A stretch of DNA of 64,000 nucleotides, from assembly GCA_905221605.1 (NCBI GenBank), contig CAJNDS010002361.1, forward strand, positions 124,001 through 188,000. The letters run 5' to 3'. Positions 46,301 through 57,900 of this stretch are shown here, piece after piece. The DNA is from Symbiodinium natans. Lineage: Eukaryota; Sar; Dinophyceae; Suessiales; Symbiodiniaceae. The position numbers and the translations under genes were made by a program. Positions within the stretch are counted from its first letter, which is position 1, and every line of letters begins with the position of its first letter. The notes beneath the pieces are model-generated. The model searched no databases. It worked only from the letters and a program-made list of their open reading frames with translations, and was not told where the DNA came from.

Positions 46301-49300
46301 CGTGCGGGGTGGGGGTGGGGGTTGCGGGTGGGGGTGGAGCAGCTCAAGGGATGAAGAATGGGACCAGGAGCCATGGGTCCATGAAAAGCATGGCGGGGTG
46401 CGTGGGGGGCTTGGGCAAGGGGAATGTATGCGGAGCGGGAAGGGCGGATGGGCGGGGAGCGGGTGCGTGGGTAGGGGCGGAGTAGGGAGCTGGGTCCATG
46501 AGGGGTAGGTCAAGGGGGTGGAGAGTGGGAGCCTGGGCGAGGGCGGAGCGGGCGGAGGGCCCGGGCGTGCGCTGGGGCCTTTAAAGTCAGCTGAGAAGCC
46601 ACATCCATGGGCCGTGTTCCATGAGCCATGGGGAGCCTTTACAGTCAGCTGAGAAGCCACATCCATGAGCCGTGGACCATGAGCCAATGGGGCCAGGAGC
46701 CATGGGTTCAGTGGGGGCGGGGGTGCGTGGGGGGTGGGGGTGGGTGTTGGAAGTGTGGGTGGGTGGGGGTGGGGGTTGGGGGTTGGGGGTGGCAGGGTGC
46801 GTACGGTATGGGGGTGGGGGTTGGGGGTTGGCCATATATAGGACCAGCATTGGCAGCCATGCAGGTCGAAGGGATGAAGAATGGGACCAGGAGGCAATGG
46901 GGCCAGGAGCCGCAGGGTGCGTGCGGGGTCGGGGTGGGGGTTGCGGGTGGGGGTGGCGGGGTGCGTGGGGGGCTTGGGCAAGGGGAATGTATGCGGAAGG
47001 GCGGATGGGCGGATGGGCGGGGAGCGGGTGCGTGGGTGGTGGGGGTAGGGGCGGAGGGGAGCCATGAGGGGTAAGGGGGAGGGAGCTGGGTCCATGAGGG
47101 GATGGAGAGTGGGAGCATGGGCCAAAGGAGAGTGAGTAGGCGGAGCTGGAAGGGCGGAGGGCGGAGCGGGCGGAGCGGGCGGAGCGGGCGGAGCGGGCGG
47201 AGGGCCCGGGCATGCACTGGGGCCTTTAAAGTCCATGGGCCGTGGACCATGAGCCATGGGGAGCCATGGGGCCAGGAGCCATGGGTCCATGAGGGGCATG
47301 GGTGCGTGAGGGGTAAGGGGGAGGGAGCAGCTGGAAGGGCGGAGGGCGGAGCGAGCGGAGCGGGCGGAGTGGGCATGCGTGGGGCCCTTTAAAGTCAGCT
47401 GAGAAGCCACATCCATGGGAGCAAGGGGCCCATGACAAGCACGGGCGGCGGGGCAGGGTGCGTGCGGGGTGGGGGTGGGGGTTGCGGGAGGGGAGTAGGC
47501 GGAGCTGGAAGGGCGGAGCGGAGCGGGCGGAGCGGGCGGAGCGGGCGGAGGGCCCGGGCATGCACTGGGGCCCTTTAAAGTCAGCTGAGAAGCCACATCC
47601 ATGAGCCGTGGACCATGAGCCAATGGGGCCAATGGGTTCAGTGGGGGGCGGGGTGCGTGGGGGGTGGGGGTGGGGGTTGGAAGTGTGGGGGTGCGTACGG
47701 CATGGGGGTGGGGGTTGGGGGTTGGGGTGGAGCAGGGGCCATATATAGGACCAGCATTGGCAGCCATGCAGGTCCAGGGATGAAGAATGGGACCAGGCAA
47801 TGGGGCCAGGAGCCATGGGTCCAATAATGGGGCGGGGGTGGGGGTTGGAAGTGTGGAAAGGGTGGGGTGTGTGGGGGTGGGGGTTGGGGGTGGGGGTGGA
47901 GCCATGACGCCAGGAGCAAGGGGCGCGGCGGGGCAGGGTGCGTGCGGGTTGCGGGTAGCAGCTCAAGGGATGAAGAATGGGACCACAAGCCATGGGTCCA
48001 TGAAAAGCATGGCGGGGTGCGTGGGGGGCTTGGGCAAGGGGACTGTATGCGGAGCGGGAAGGGCGGATGGGCGGGGAGCGGGTGCGTGGGTGGTGGGGGT
48101 AGGGGCGGAGGGGAGCCATGGGGCCAGGAGCCATGGGTCCATGAGGGGCATGGGTGGCGGGGCAGGGTGCGTGAGGGGTAAGGGGTAGGGAGCTGGGTCC
48201 ATGAGGGGTAGGTCAAGGGGATGGAGAGTGGGAGCATGGGCCAAAGGAGAGTGAGTAGGCGGAGCTGGAAGGGTGGAGGGGGGAGCGGGGGGAGCGGGCG
48301 GAGCGGGCGGAGGGCCAACATGAACTGGGGCCCGTCAGCTGAGAAGCCACATCCATGGGCCGTGGACCATGAGCCATGGGGAGCCATGGGGCCAGGAGCC
48401 ATGGGTCCATGAGGGGCATGGGTGCGTGAGGGGTGAGGGGTAGGGAGCTGGGTCCATGAGGGGTAGGTCAAGGGGATGGAGAGTGGGAGCATGGGCCAGG
48501 GCGGAGCTGGAAGGGCGGAGGGCGGAGCGAGCGGAGCGGGCGGAGCGGGCGGAGGGCCCGGGCATGCGCTGAGGCCCTTTAAAGTTGGGAGCAAGGGGCC
48601 CATGCACGGGCGGCGGGGCAGGGTGTGTGCGGGGTGGGGGTGGAGCAGCTCAAGGGATGAAGAATGGGACCAGGAGCTATGGGTCCATGAAAAGCATGGC
48701 GGGGTGCGTGGGGGGCTTGGGCAAGGGGAATGTATGCGGAGATGGGCGGGGAGCGGGTGCGTGGGTGGTGGGGGTAGGGGCGGAGGGGAGCCATGGGGGC
48801 AGGAGCCGAGGGGCATGGGTGGCGGGGCAGGGTGCGTGAGGGGTAAGGGGTAGGGAGCTGGGTCCATGAGGGGTAGGTCAAGGGGATGGAGAGTGGGAGC
48901 ATGGGCCAAAGGAGAGTGAGTAGGCGGAGCTGGAAGGGTGGAGGGCGGAGCGGGGGGAGCGGGCGGAGCGGGCGGAGGGCCCGGGCATGCACTGGGGCCT
49001 TTAAAGTCAGCTGAGAAGCCACATCCATGGGCCGTGGACCATGAGCCATGGGGAGCCATGGTGAGGGGCATGGGTGCGTGAGGGGTAAGGGGTAGGGAGC
49101 TGGGTCCATGAGGGGTAGGTCAAGGGGATGGAGAGTGGGAGCATGGGCCAGAGGGAAGTAGGCGGAGCTGGAAGGGCGGAGGGCGGAGCGGGCGGAGCGG
49201 GCGGAGCGGGCGGAGGGCCCGGGCATGCACTGGGGCCTTTAAAGTCAGCTGAGAAGCCACATCCATGGGCCGTGGACCATGAGCCAATGGGGCCAGGAGC

Positions 49301-49849
49301 CATGGGTCCAGTGGGGGGCGGGGTGCGTGGGGGGTGGGGGTGGGGGTTGGAAGTGTGGGTGCGTGGGGGTGGGGGTGGGGGTTGGGGGTTGGGGGTGGCA
49401 GGGTGCGTGCGGGGTGGGGGTGGGGGTTGGGGGTGGGGGTGGAGCAGGGGCCATTTTTTGACCAGCATTGGCAGCCATGCAGGTTGAGGGATGAAGAATG
49501 GGACCAGGAGCCATGGGTCCATGAGAAGCATGGCGGGGGGCTTGGGCAAGGGAAGGAGTCTGCGGAGCGGGAAGGGCGGATGGGCGGGGGGCGGGGTGCG
49601 TGGGTGGTGGGGGTAGGGCAAGCGGGCGGGCATGCACTGGGAGGAGCCATGGGTCCATGAGAAGCATGGCGGGGTGCGTGGGGGGCTTGGGCAAGGGAAG
49701 GAGCGGGGGGCGGGGTGCGTGGGTGGTGGGGGTAGGGCAAGCGGGCGGGCATGCACTGGGGGCCGGTCGAGCTTTGGATGGGGTGGAGTAGGTGGTAGGG
49801 GCAATGGGTCTTCACTGACGCCGCCCCCGCTCCGGCTGGGGTCGGCGGA

Positions 49850-51600
49850 TATACCCTACTTCATGTGCCATGTTGGCGTACAGTAATGTGACTGCATGTG
49901 GCTGCGCAGGAAGGTGCAGCTGGCGGCACTGGAACCATCCCGACCCGAAACAACTTAGTGGCCGGATTCCTGGGCTTGGAACATCGTGGAACATGATCCC
50001 TGAGGGCTCTGAGACGTTTTGAGCTGCTGTGCAAAAGGAACGGGAGATGCCGTTGAACCTGCGACAGGCCAGCTGAAGATACGTTACACATCAACCCCAG
50101 ATTTTTTAGCATGCTTTAGCCGCTTCGAAACGCTACGCAGCGGAATGTCTAAGAGCAAGACGAAGCTTTTGCTGCAACGGTTGCGGCTTCACCTCGCCAG
50201 GGCCTTTACAAGGAAAGCTGCCGACTGGGTGGGCAGCTCCGCCGCGAGTTCCAAACATGGGAGGCCGAGCGTTTACAGATGTTTACAGCAGCGTGCTGGT
50301 AGTAGCCATGGTGTAGCTGGTGGTTGTTGTAGCTGGTAGTAGTAGCTGGTACTGGTTTGGCTTGCGGATACTTGCAGTGCAGTGGCTTGCAGTGGCCTGC
50401 AGTGGCCTTGAGGTCGCGAGCTTGGAAGCGCTTCCAAGTATGCTGAGGCCAGAACAGCCTTCAGAACAGCCTCATCCGATCTGCTTCTCAGCCAGGAAGG
50501 ACCAACATCTTAAGCTGCTCAGGCGACTACGCGCCCTTCAGCGCGAATTTGAGGGTCTTTGTAAAGACTTCTCCAAACTCTTCGAGGTGCGCAGTGCTGC
50601 GGACGCCGCCAAGCTTTGAATTACGAGATCTGCCATGCAAAACCAGGACGACGCCGCAAAAGAGCGAATCAGCACGGATCAGGAGTCAGACGCAAGTTTT
50701 TGTTCGTGCAGCGATCTTCAGGCTGAACATGGTAACATATGGTGAATTCTCATAAATTGTGGTCCCTTCTTGGGGTACCCTGATTATGAGGGGCCGCCAA
50801 AAGGCACAATATATTTAGTGAACTGAGCATATACGTACATGTAGTATACATATATATATATGTATCGAGCAGTTATCGAGCCATGAAGATCTCAAGTGAA
50901 AAGGACATGTCCTGGACTGTGGCTGGTGACGCTGATTCAGGCAAGGGCAATGACTCGCACAGAGGGGGTTGAAAGGAGTTGAAAGGTCATGCCGAGCTTT
51001 TGTATTGATACCAGTAGCGCCGATCTGCACCTATCACGTGGAAAATGATGCAAGAGCTTGGTGCTTGTTCCGAGCTAGCACTCAGCAAATGCTTGACAAA
51101 AGAACCAAGTCACCGTAGTTCGCACACGTGCCCTCAAAGAGCTCCTCGCGCACAACTGGACGAAGAAGGAGAAGAGTGTCACAGTGTTCTGCCTTGAGTG
51201 CCTTCTCAAAACCATGCAGGCCTTCCAAAGCAGCCTGTGAAAGGTCATGCCATCAGATCATCTCAGACACTGCTCCGTAGGACTTACTTTTGCTACGCGC
51301 GGTTGGCGTTGTTTGACTGTTCAGGCGGGTCCCCAGAGGAGGGTGATCGCATTTGGCTGCGGCTTGAGCAGACTCCTCAGAGAAGTGGTGTGAAGATTCA
51401 TGCCTTGCCTCGTTGGTCAATGTGTTTTTTCGCTTTTCAGACGAGGTGCTACCCTGAAAGAGTGGCATGGTTCCGTGGCTCCAACATAGCCTGCGCAGTA
51501 GTGCAGCCGCAAAACAGCGCATGCGGGAGGTTCGTGCAACCACGCAGTGGTCAAAGAATGCTGCAGGAGCCGCAGGCCTGGAATATGCGAACTTCCGATG
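49850..51600. other. No supported gene (49850-51600)
   Basis: There are several short frames. The plus frame 50320-50619 contains KDQHLKLLRRLRALQREFEG and LCKDFSKLFEVRSAADAAKL, ending at 50619, and could be a terminal coiled-coil exon. A TAGTAGTAGCTGG-type repeat lies at 50310-50350 and TATATA runs at 50845-50865. Confidence 0.3.
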
Positions 51601-51624
51601 CTGTAAGAAGTTTTGTGAGCTTTC

Positions 51625-52084
51625 ATGAGGTTCGGAGTAATTAGTTCGGAAGTTCGGTCTTGGCAACCAGACGTCGAGGATAAGTTCGTCTCCGAGCTGG
51701 ATGGCGTTGCAGCGCGTTTGGAAATGCCTGGACACCTGAGCCGAAGAGCCCCCCGTTTCATCTTGCCAATGGGTTTGCTGATGAGTGTTCTCAGGCTGCG
51801 GCAGCGCATTGACTCCTTAAAGGTCCAGCGAGATGTCAGAGGATGTCAGTCGGTTACCATCGGTCAAATCGAGCATTGTTTACCCGTCAGGAGGATGCAA
51901 GGCTTGCCCGCCGGAGTCGGTCCAGACCCCATGTTCTGAGTGGACAAGGAAAATCGTGAACCAAATGGCTGGCATCACCCGCCCGCGTTGCTCAAGGAAT
52001 AGACTAACGCGCTTTGCCGGCGGGCTGATGCCGCACCCGCCTCAGCGTACTGATCCAAAACTAGAAGAAAACGATGACAAGTAG
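51625..52084 (+). CDS. Possible two-part coding region, unknown protein
   Basis: Frame one (51650-51830) reads SWQPDVEDKFVSELDGVAAR, LEMPGHLSRRAPRFILPMGL and LRLRQRIDSLKVQR. Frame two (51833-52084) reads YPSGGCKACPPESVQTPCSE and RKIVNQMAGITRPRCSRNRL, and ends LEENDDK with TAG at 52084. They are adjacent, in different frames, and both have protein-like composition, so they may be exons of one gene. No domain is recognised. Confidence 0.32.
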
Positions 52085-53540
52085 AATCATGGTGCGTCGA
52101 ACGCTATTTGTCATGGAAGGCCCAATGCAGCTGCCAGCACTGCCCGCAGACCTCACATAGCCGTTCCCTCAGATTGCTCAGCGACTTCTTGAAGAGAAGC
52201 CTTCGTGCTAAGAGCACTCTGTTGCTTTGCCCCATCACGGACTTGCAAGCCGGAGGATGCGGACAACTCCGCGGCTGCAGAAAGACCTGAGGCCCGCCAG
52301 CACATTGTGCAAGGCATGCCTTTGACGTGAGATATGTTGTTTTCTTGCGTGCTTTGGCCTTCTCAAGCCAGCAAGGGCTGTGAGCACGGTTGCAATCACT
52401 TGCATTGCACATCTGTAGTGCCCAGGCCGCGAGGGCCCCTGCGAGGGATGCAGCGAGGGCCGAGCCGGCCGAAGCCCCGGCCGAGGCTCGCGAGGTCAAC
52501 GCCCGCTGGGCTCCCAGCGACTGTTTACATCGGGTAATATGAAGCATATGAAGCGCATTGAGGCCACTGCAGTTCGGACTAGAGCGGACTCTTTTTCGAT
52601 GGTTTTTGCACTAAGCCTGCGCATTCTGACTCATGTTATGTTCGACCGAATTTTCTTGTGGACTGCCTAGTTCTCTGACTCATTGTGGCTAATCCTCCAG
52701 ATATATGGACATCTGGTCCAGAAGTTGTTTCTTCGCTGCAAGTGCACTATAGCCCATAGTGCTCTGCACACAATTTATCCGGCAAAGTGTCGAATCCACA
52801 GAAGATCATAAAAGTGGAATCCAGAAAGGAAGTTCAATTAAGCTTCCCACGCATGGACCTAGTGCGCTGCAATGCAGCAGCAGCCAGCAAGAGTTTGCAG
52901 AATCTTGGAAGCAAGCTACCTGAAAAACCCCATTGTGTTTGCTTATTTTCGTCATTTGGTACTGCATCTTTTCGCTTGCGCTTGTTATACTTGTAGCATG
53001 CCCGATGACGTCCTGCGACAAGTCGACAAAGCACTACAACACTTGTTAAGATTGCTTGACCGCATGTGAGATTCTAAGCGTTGCAGACACTTGCAGAACG
53101 TAGTCTCTAAAATGGGTGCGACGACATGAAGGTGGTGGTGCAGATGCGTGGATTTCGTCTGAAGCGGCTGCCAGGTGCTGAGCAGTAGCTAAGCACAGGC
53201 ATCCCGCAGCATTTGATGGCATGCGATAGACCCATGTGCTGTGCCCTGGTGTTTGTGCTCAAACTGAGGCCCAGACTTTCCATCCTCGTCGCGATCGCCG
53301 GGAGGAGTCCAGGCAGCCTGCTGGCCAGGCCAGTGGGGCAATGGCTTTCACTCGGGGATTACAAGCCACGTTGTGACAACAGCACGGTGAGAATATTTCA
53401 GTGGTGATGACAGCATCCAAAACATCACCGACCACCAAGCACTAAGAAGCAAAGCCAAGCCGAGCAATGATCATGCAGAAGCCTTGCGGTCCTCGTGCCT
53501 CGTAAGTTGAAGAACGCTGGCATAGGACAAAGGTGATGGC
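52085..53540. other. No supported gene (52085-53540)
   Basis: The 147-codon minus frame (52104-52547) is Ala/Ser-rich over a GC-rich patch and not convincing. The plus frame 53213-53407 includes ALVFVLKLRPRLSILVAIAG and could be an upstream hydrophobic exon of the next gene. Confidence 0.35.
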
Positions 53541-53543
53541 CTG

Positions 53544-54090
53544 CAGGTGCCCTGGCACACGTTCCTCATTGCGAGTTCCGTCTTGGTGGCTGTCTGGGTT
53601 GTCGGCATTGTGTGGTATGTCATCAACCCGCTGGCCCTGTCCATGGCCTACAAGCTTCAGAGATCTTACAATAGACGCGCACCGGACCATGCACGATCTT
53701 GCAATATCTGTTATTTTAACATGACAACGATGTCCTTGGCATTCATATTCTCTGGATCTCCAACTTGCACCTAAGGAGCCACAAGCCAGGCATCGAAGTC
53801 GAAGTGAGTCCGGCTGCCCACGCATGCTAATGCTAACCTGTCTCGCGCAGTCTCCCACCTCTGCGCGTCAGTGGCAAGAGGTTGCTCCGGATTGCTTGAT
53901 CATTTGGAACGAAAAGGTGGTGTACCGATGTACGCGCGCGCTGCACAGGTTGAGAAGTTTGCTAAGTTGATCCAAGTCTGGGATGCGCACGCTGCTCTAC
54001 CGTCTCGTTTATGTACTCAGTGTTTTTTGCCTGTGTGCGTGGGTAGCGCGGGAGGCGGCACGACGTGCTGAGTATTTAGAGCTACTGTAG
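53544..54090 (+). CDS. Exons of a small membrane protein, unknown
   Basis: Four plus-strand pieces fit as exons. After CCTGCAG (53546) comes VPWHTFLIASSVLVAVWVVG followed by IVWYVINPLALSMAYKLQR, a clear membrane span. At 53763-53803 LHLRSHKPGIEVE ends at a GTGAGT donor. After CGCAG (53851) comes SPTSARQWQEVAPDCLIIWN then EKVVYRCTRALHR. At about 53970-54070 GMRTLLYRLVYVLSVFCLCA WVAREAARRAEYLELL forms a second hydrophobic segment and ends with TAG. The start is not found, and an upstream hydrophobic piece at 53230-53400 may belong to it. No family is recognised. Confidence 0.5.
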
Positions 54091-54969
54091 GTTTTTGGAG
54101 ATAGTTCTGTCACCCACCGCAACGGGCCAGTACGCCTTCCCTCCTTCCATGAGACAACTAGAAACGACTTGCAGTTAGCCAGGTCATCATGTGTCACCAT
54201 TCCGCAATCGTTTCGGCCTTGTACTTGTGCCAGGATGTGCTCTTTCCTAGTCGCCCACAGCCGGCTACGCCCAGAGCAGACAATGACTTACTCGTAGGCA
54301 GGAGTGCAGCGTGCAGGTGGGGGCGGTGACAAAGGAGGACAGGAGAAGTAACAATGTACATGTCTGTTGTGTGTCTTTCTTGGTACATGCTTAAGTAAGA
54401 ATCAAGGAAAAACACAGAAGCCACAATGAAAAAGCAATGGCAAAGATATACGCGCACAACACAGCTTGTGTGAGCACAGATTCGTCCATCGCGTGTGCCC
54501 CGGACCCTTCCCCAGACCCCCGCGGCCCCCAGCCAACTGCTGCTGCGAACCCTCGTGACCGCTTGATCGTGTATTTCGTGCATTTCGGACGCTGCGCTAT
54601 TTGGTCCCGGTCACCCAAAGATGCGCATCATCGGCCCGTAGCTCGATGATGCTCGGCTACCCCTGGTTTGGGATTTTGGGATGTAATGAAAGGGTTCAAG
54701 GTTGAGTGGTTTAGGGGTTTGGGTTTAGAGTTCACGTGCCTTTCGATGTTTGCTGCAGCGTTGGCAAGTTTTGATGAGGCATAGGCGTAGATTTCTTGGT
54801 AAACTCTCCCTGGCCATTGGCGTTCGGCCTGCCTTTTGACGGCCCGGAACTTGGTCTCTGGAACATGAGCTCACGAGCATTGTTTGGTTCTGCTTGGTGT
54901 TCTTGAGGCGTTGCAGCCGGGGAGGCCTGCGCAAGAGTGTAAACGCTAGACAGGAAGCAGGAATAGGCT
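54091..54969. other. Intergenic before PRP19, with a weak TTTAGGG-like patch
   Basis: No gene is supported. At 54660-54735 the sequence is GGTTTGGGATTTTGGGATG, then GGTTTAGGGGTTTGGGTTTA, another degenerate telomere-like patch. The PRP19 promoter should lie here, but no element is recognisable. Confidence 0.5.
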
Positions 54970-57900
54970 ATGCTTCCTTTGGTGTACGAGTGGAGGTACT
55001 TGACATCACCAGGATGTCAACAATTGCGAGCATCTCGGGAGTACTGTTCAGTTTTTGACCCTGCCTGGATTTGCCCCTGCACTTGGCCTGCGCGCAGGTG
55101 TGTGCAATTTCCGGTACTGCACCAGAGCAGCCAGTTTACTCTCCAAAGACCAGGTCGATGCACAGCTTGCTTTCTTGCTTTTGGATTTGTGACCTGCTTG
55201 GAACACAGCACCTGGAAGGCAGGTCTATGAGCGGCGGCTCATCGAGAAGCAGGTGCAGGAGAACGGACGATGCCCGGTGACCAAAGAGGAGCTGACGCAG
55301 GACGATGTCAGAGGTCAACAGTGCCGTTCTCTCCCGGGTTGCATGTGATTCCGCTTGTTGTCAGGAAGACCTTTGTGAGATGAAAGTCAACAAGGTGGTC
55401 AAGCCACGGCCAGCTGCCGCAACTTCCATCCCGGGCATGCTGCGCCATCCTCACAAATGTCTGACGTTTTGCTCGCAATTCATGTTCCCGGACATCGAGG
55501 ACTCTTTTGCAGAGCGAATGGGATGCCCTCATGTCAGAGACATACGAGCTGAAGACGATGGGAACTCAGTACAGAAGCACGAAGAAAGTCAACCCAGCAA
55601 CAGTCCTGACTGCCGACTGCTCGCCTGGACAGGAATCTTGACACCACGCGCAAGCAACTTTCCCACGCACTGTATCAGCATGACGCCGCCTGCCGTGTTA
55701 TCGCTCGACTTCTACGCGAGCGCGATGCAGCGCGGGCGCAGGCTGGCGACATGGTGTCACAGTGTCTGACATGCATCTGCGCATGTGCGCACGCGCACGC
55801 CATTGATGCTATTAACAGGCATTGTAAGAAGAGATGTGCAGAGATGTAAGAGCACGCATGGATGCATGTGAATGTGTGTCGATGCGCGTGGGGAAGCATC
55901 CTGCCAGGTAGTGCAGCTGCAAGATCAGCTCAGCAACTCCACGCCTGCAAACGCACCTGTGGGGTCTGCCGAGGACACGGCAGAACCTGATCTTGTGTTT
56001 TTCCTGTCTTTTCCTGATTTGTCTTCATGACTTGTTGACTGATGTTGACTGTTGACGAGGGCGAGACTGGCCTTACTCCACAGATCCTGAACAAGATGGA
56101 GGAGACGCTGCATGCAGAAAAGCGCAGCTGCCGTCACCAAGCTATCACTCATGCCGCAGACTGCCTCTGTGGGCCATTTCAAGGAGCTTGCCAAGAGCCT
56201 TGCAAAGAGTCGCAAGCAGTTTGGAACCCAGATGCGACTTCATTCAGCTCTCAAGGGCATTTGCAGTCTGAGAAGGAGCTGACCGGCGGATTCAAGCATT
56301 GTTCAAGCATTGTTCAAGCATCTTCAAGCAGTATCTTGCAAGCCGTTGTGCCTTGAGCCGCTGGAGGCGCACTTTTCCTGACCTCAATCCCCTGGAAGAG
56401 GTCAAGAGGCCAGTGTTGTCAAGTTGTACGACGGTACAGCTGTGTGATACCGAGCCAGACACTTTTGGCCAGGATGGAATGCAAGGGCTCATTCTCCACC
56501 ATCCATCAGTCCACTGCACCGGGGGTGGTTTGCGTGGACGTTCACAAGGTCGAAGTTATGTGCACTCCGTCCTCACTGCACGTCAGATTTCCGTCAGTTC
56601 ATGTCAGTTACTGTGAATCCTTCTCCCAGCCTTCGCGGCTGCTTCGCTAATCGCTTCGAAGGCACATCCTCACCGGATTGCGACTGGTGGTGTGGACAGC
56701 CAGGCCAGCTTTCAGTGAGTGCCCGGTGAAAACTCAGATCGCAATGCATTGCAATCCTTGTTCCGCCATGACAGGCTTAGACCAGCTTCTCGCAAAATCG
56801 CTTTGAGAGATTTGAGAGGTGATTCTTTTCGATGCGCAGAAGAGCAAGCCTGTGCAGAAGATGGCTGGCCACTCCAAGAGGGTGCGCGAACGTAATCAGC
56901 CTGCATGTTCTGCCGCAACATTTCTTTAGCAGATAGCGTCAAACGCTTGTGCATACCTGTTACATCTTGTTACATCTTGTTGCAGGTCACAGCGGTGAAG
57001 CTGCACCCCGACAAGGACGTAGTGGCTTCTGCGTCGCAGGATGCGACGGCCAAGGTCTGGACGTGCAGCAGCACTACAGACTGGTCAAGCCAGTGCGCCC
57101 CGTAGATCGCCGTGTAGTCAACAGCAGGTAGTGATTACTCATCAGTGCTCGCGCAGATCTCTCGGTTTTTCGCAGAGTGTTTCTCCGAAGCGCGACCTCA
57201 CCCCTTTGAATCGATTCCGACTTTCGGACAAATCTTCGGATCAGGTACAACTGCCTGCACACGATCCGCAAGCATAGCGCGGAAGTCACAGATCTGTCAA
57301 TTCATCCGCTCGGTGAGCTTGGGTCCGAGACTGCTCGGTCATTCTACGAGACCTACTTTTCGGTGATACTCAAATCTGGATCGCTGCTGCTAAGTTACTT
57401 GCTGACGGCATCCTTGGACAAGTCCTGGGCCATTCACGACTTTGCGACTGGCCGCTGCATACGTCACATGCAGGTGGGTTGCCCAGTATCTAAGCTGCAG
57501 CAGTGATGTCCTGGTGTCATGTCAGGACTTGGACTCTGCATACCCCTGCATGAGCTTTCATCCAGATGGGCTCATCATTGCCGGCGGCACACAGGCTGCT
57601 TCTCCTGACGCGGTTTTCGATGACTTGAGATTTGGTTCTGAAGCCTCTGCAACTTCCTGCCCATCCCTTTCAGATTCAAATTCCGCACTACACTCAACTC
57701 TCACGGTCATACACGTGCTCATATGCTCACTGTCACGTTGCTTCAGAGTGCTTCGGCTCAGGTTCTTGCTTAGTTACTCATCGAACGCAGAACTTAAAAA
57801 GCGCATCCTTGTCGAACGCAGGACAAGACGGTTGTTGTGTGGGATGTGAAGGAGCAGGCTTTGGACATTGCATGTTGCAGTTTCAGTGCAACGCCCTGTG

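Larger units (their letters stand above)
39891..49848. repeat. 10-kb composite G-rich satellite, array B, with defined ends
   Basis: The left end is TGGCTACCGCC followed by AGTGCCGCCGACCCC (39891-39916). The right end is CACTGACGCCGCCCCCGC followed by GGGGTCGGCGGATAT (about 49814-49852). Between them a small set of blocks recurs in changing order and length: (a) GGAGCTGGAAGGGCGGAGGG plus (CGGAGCGGG)n, (b) GGGCCCGGGCATGCACTGGG, (c) GTCAGCTGAGAAGCCACATC plus CATGGGCCGTGGACCATGAG, (d) GGGGTAAGGGGTAGGGAGCT plus GGTCCATGAGGGGTAGGTCA, (e) GGGTTGGAAGTGTGG-type TG-rich runs, (f) ACCAGCATTGGCAGCCATGC. Block c occurs at least fifteen times, for example near 40480, 40631, 43552, 44987, 45736, 47580, 49005 and 49245. 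The array is split at 41272-43390 by retroelement pieces. Confidence 0.85.

Noticed and set aside
40000-49800. CRISPR-like array
   Set aside because: Repeats are not regularly spaced, there are no unique spacers of equal length, and the genome is eukaryotic. It is a block-shuffled satellite.
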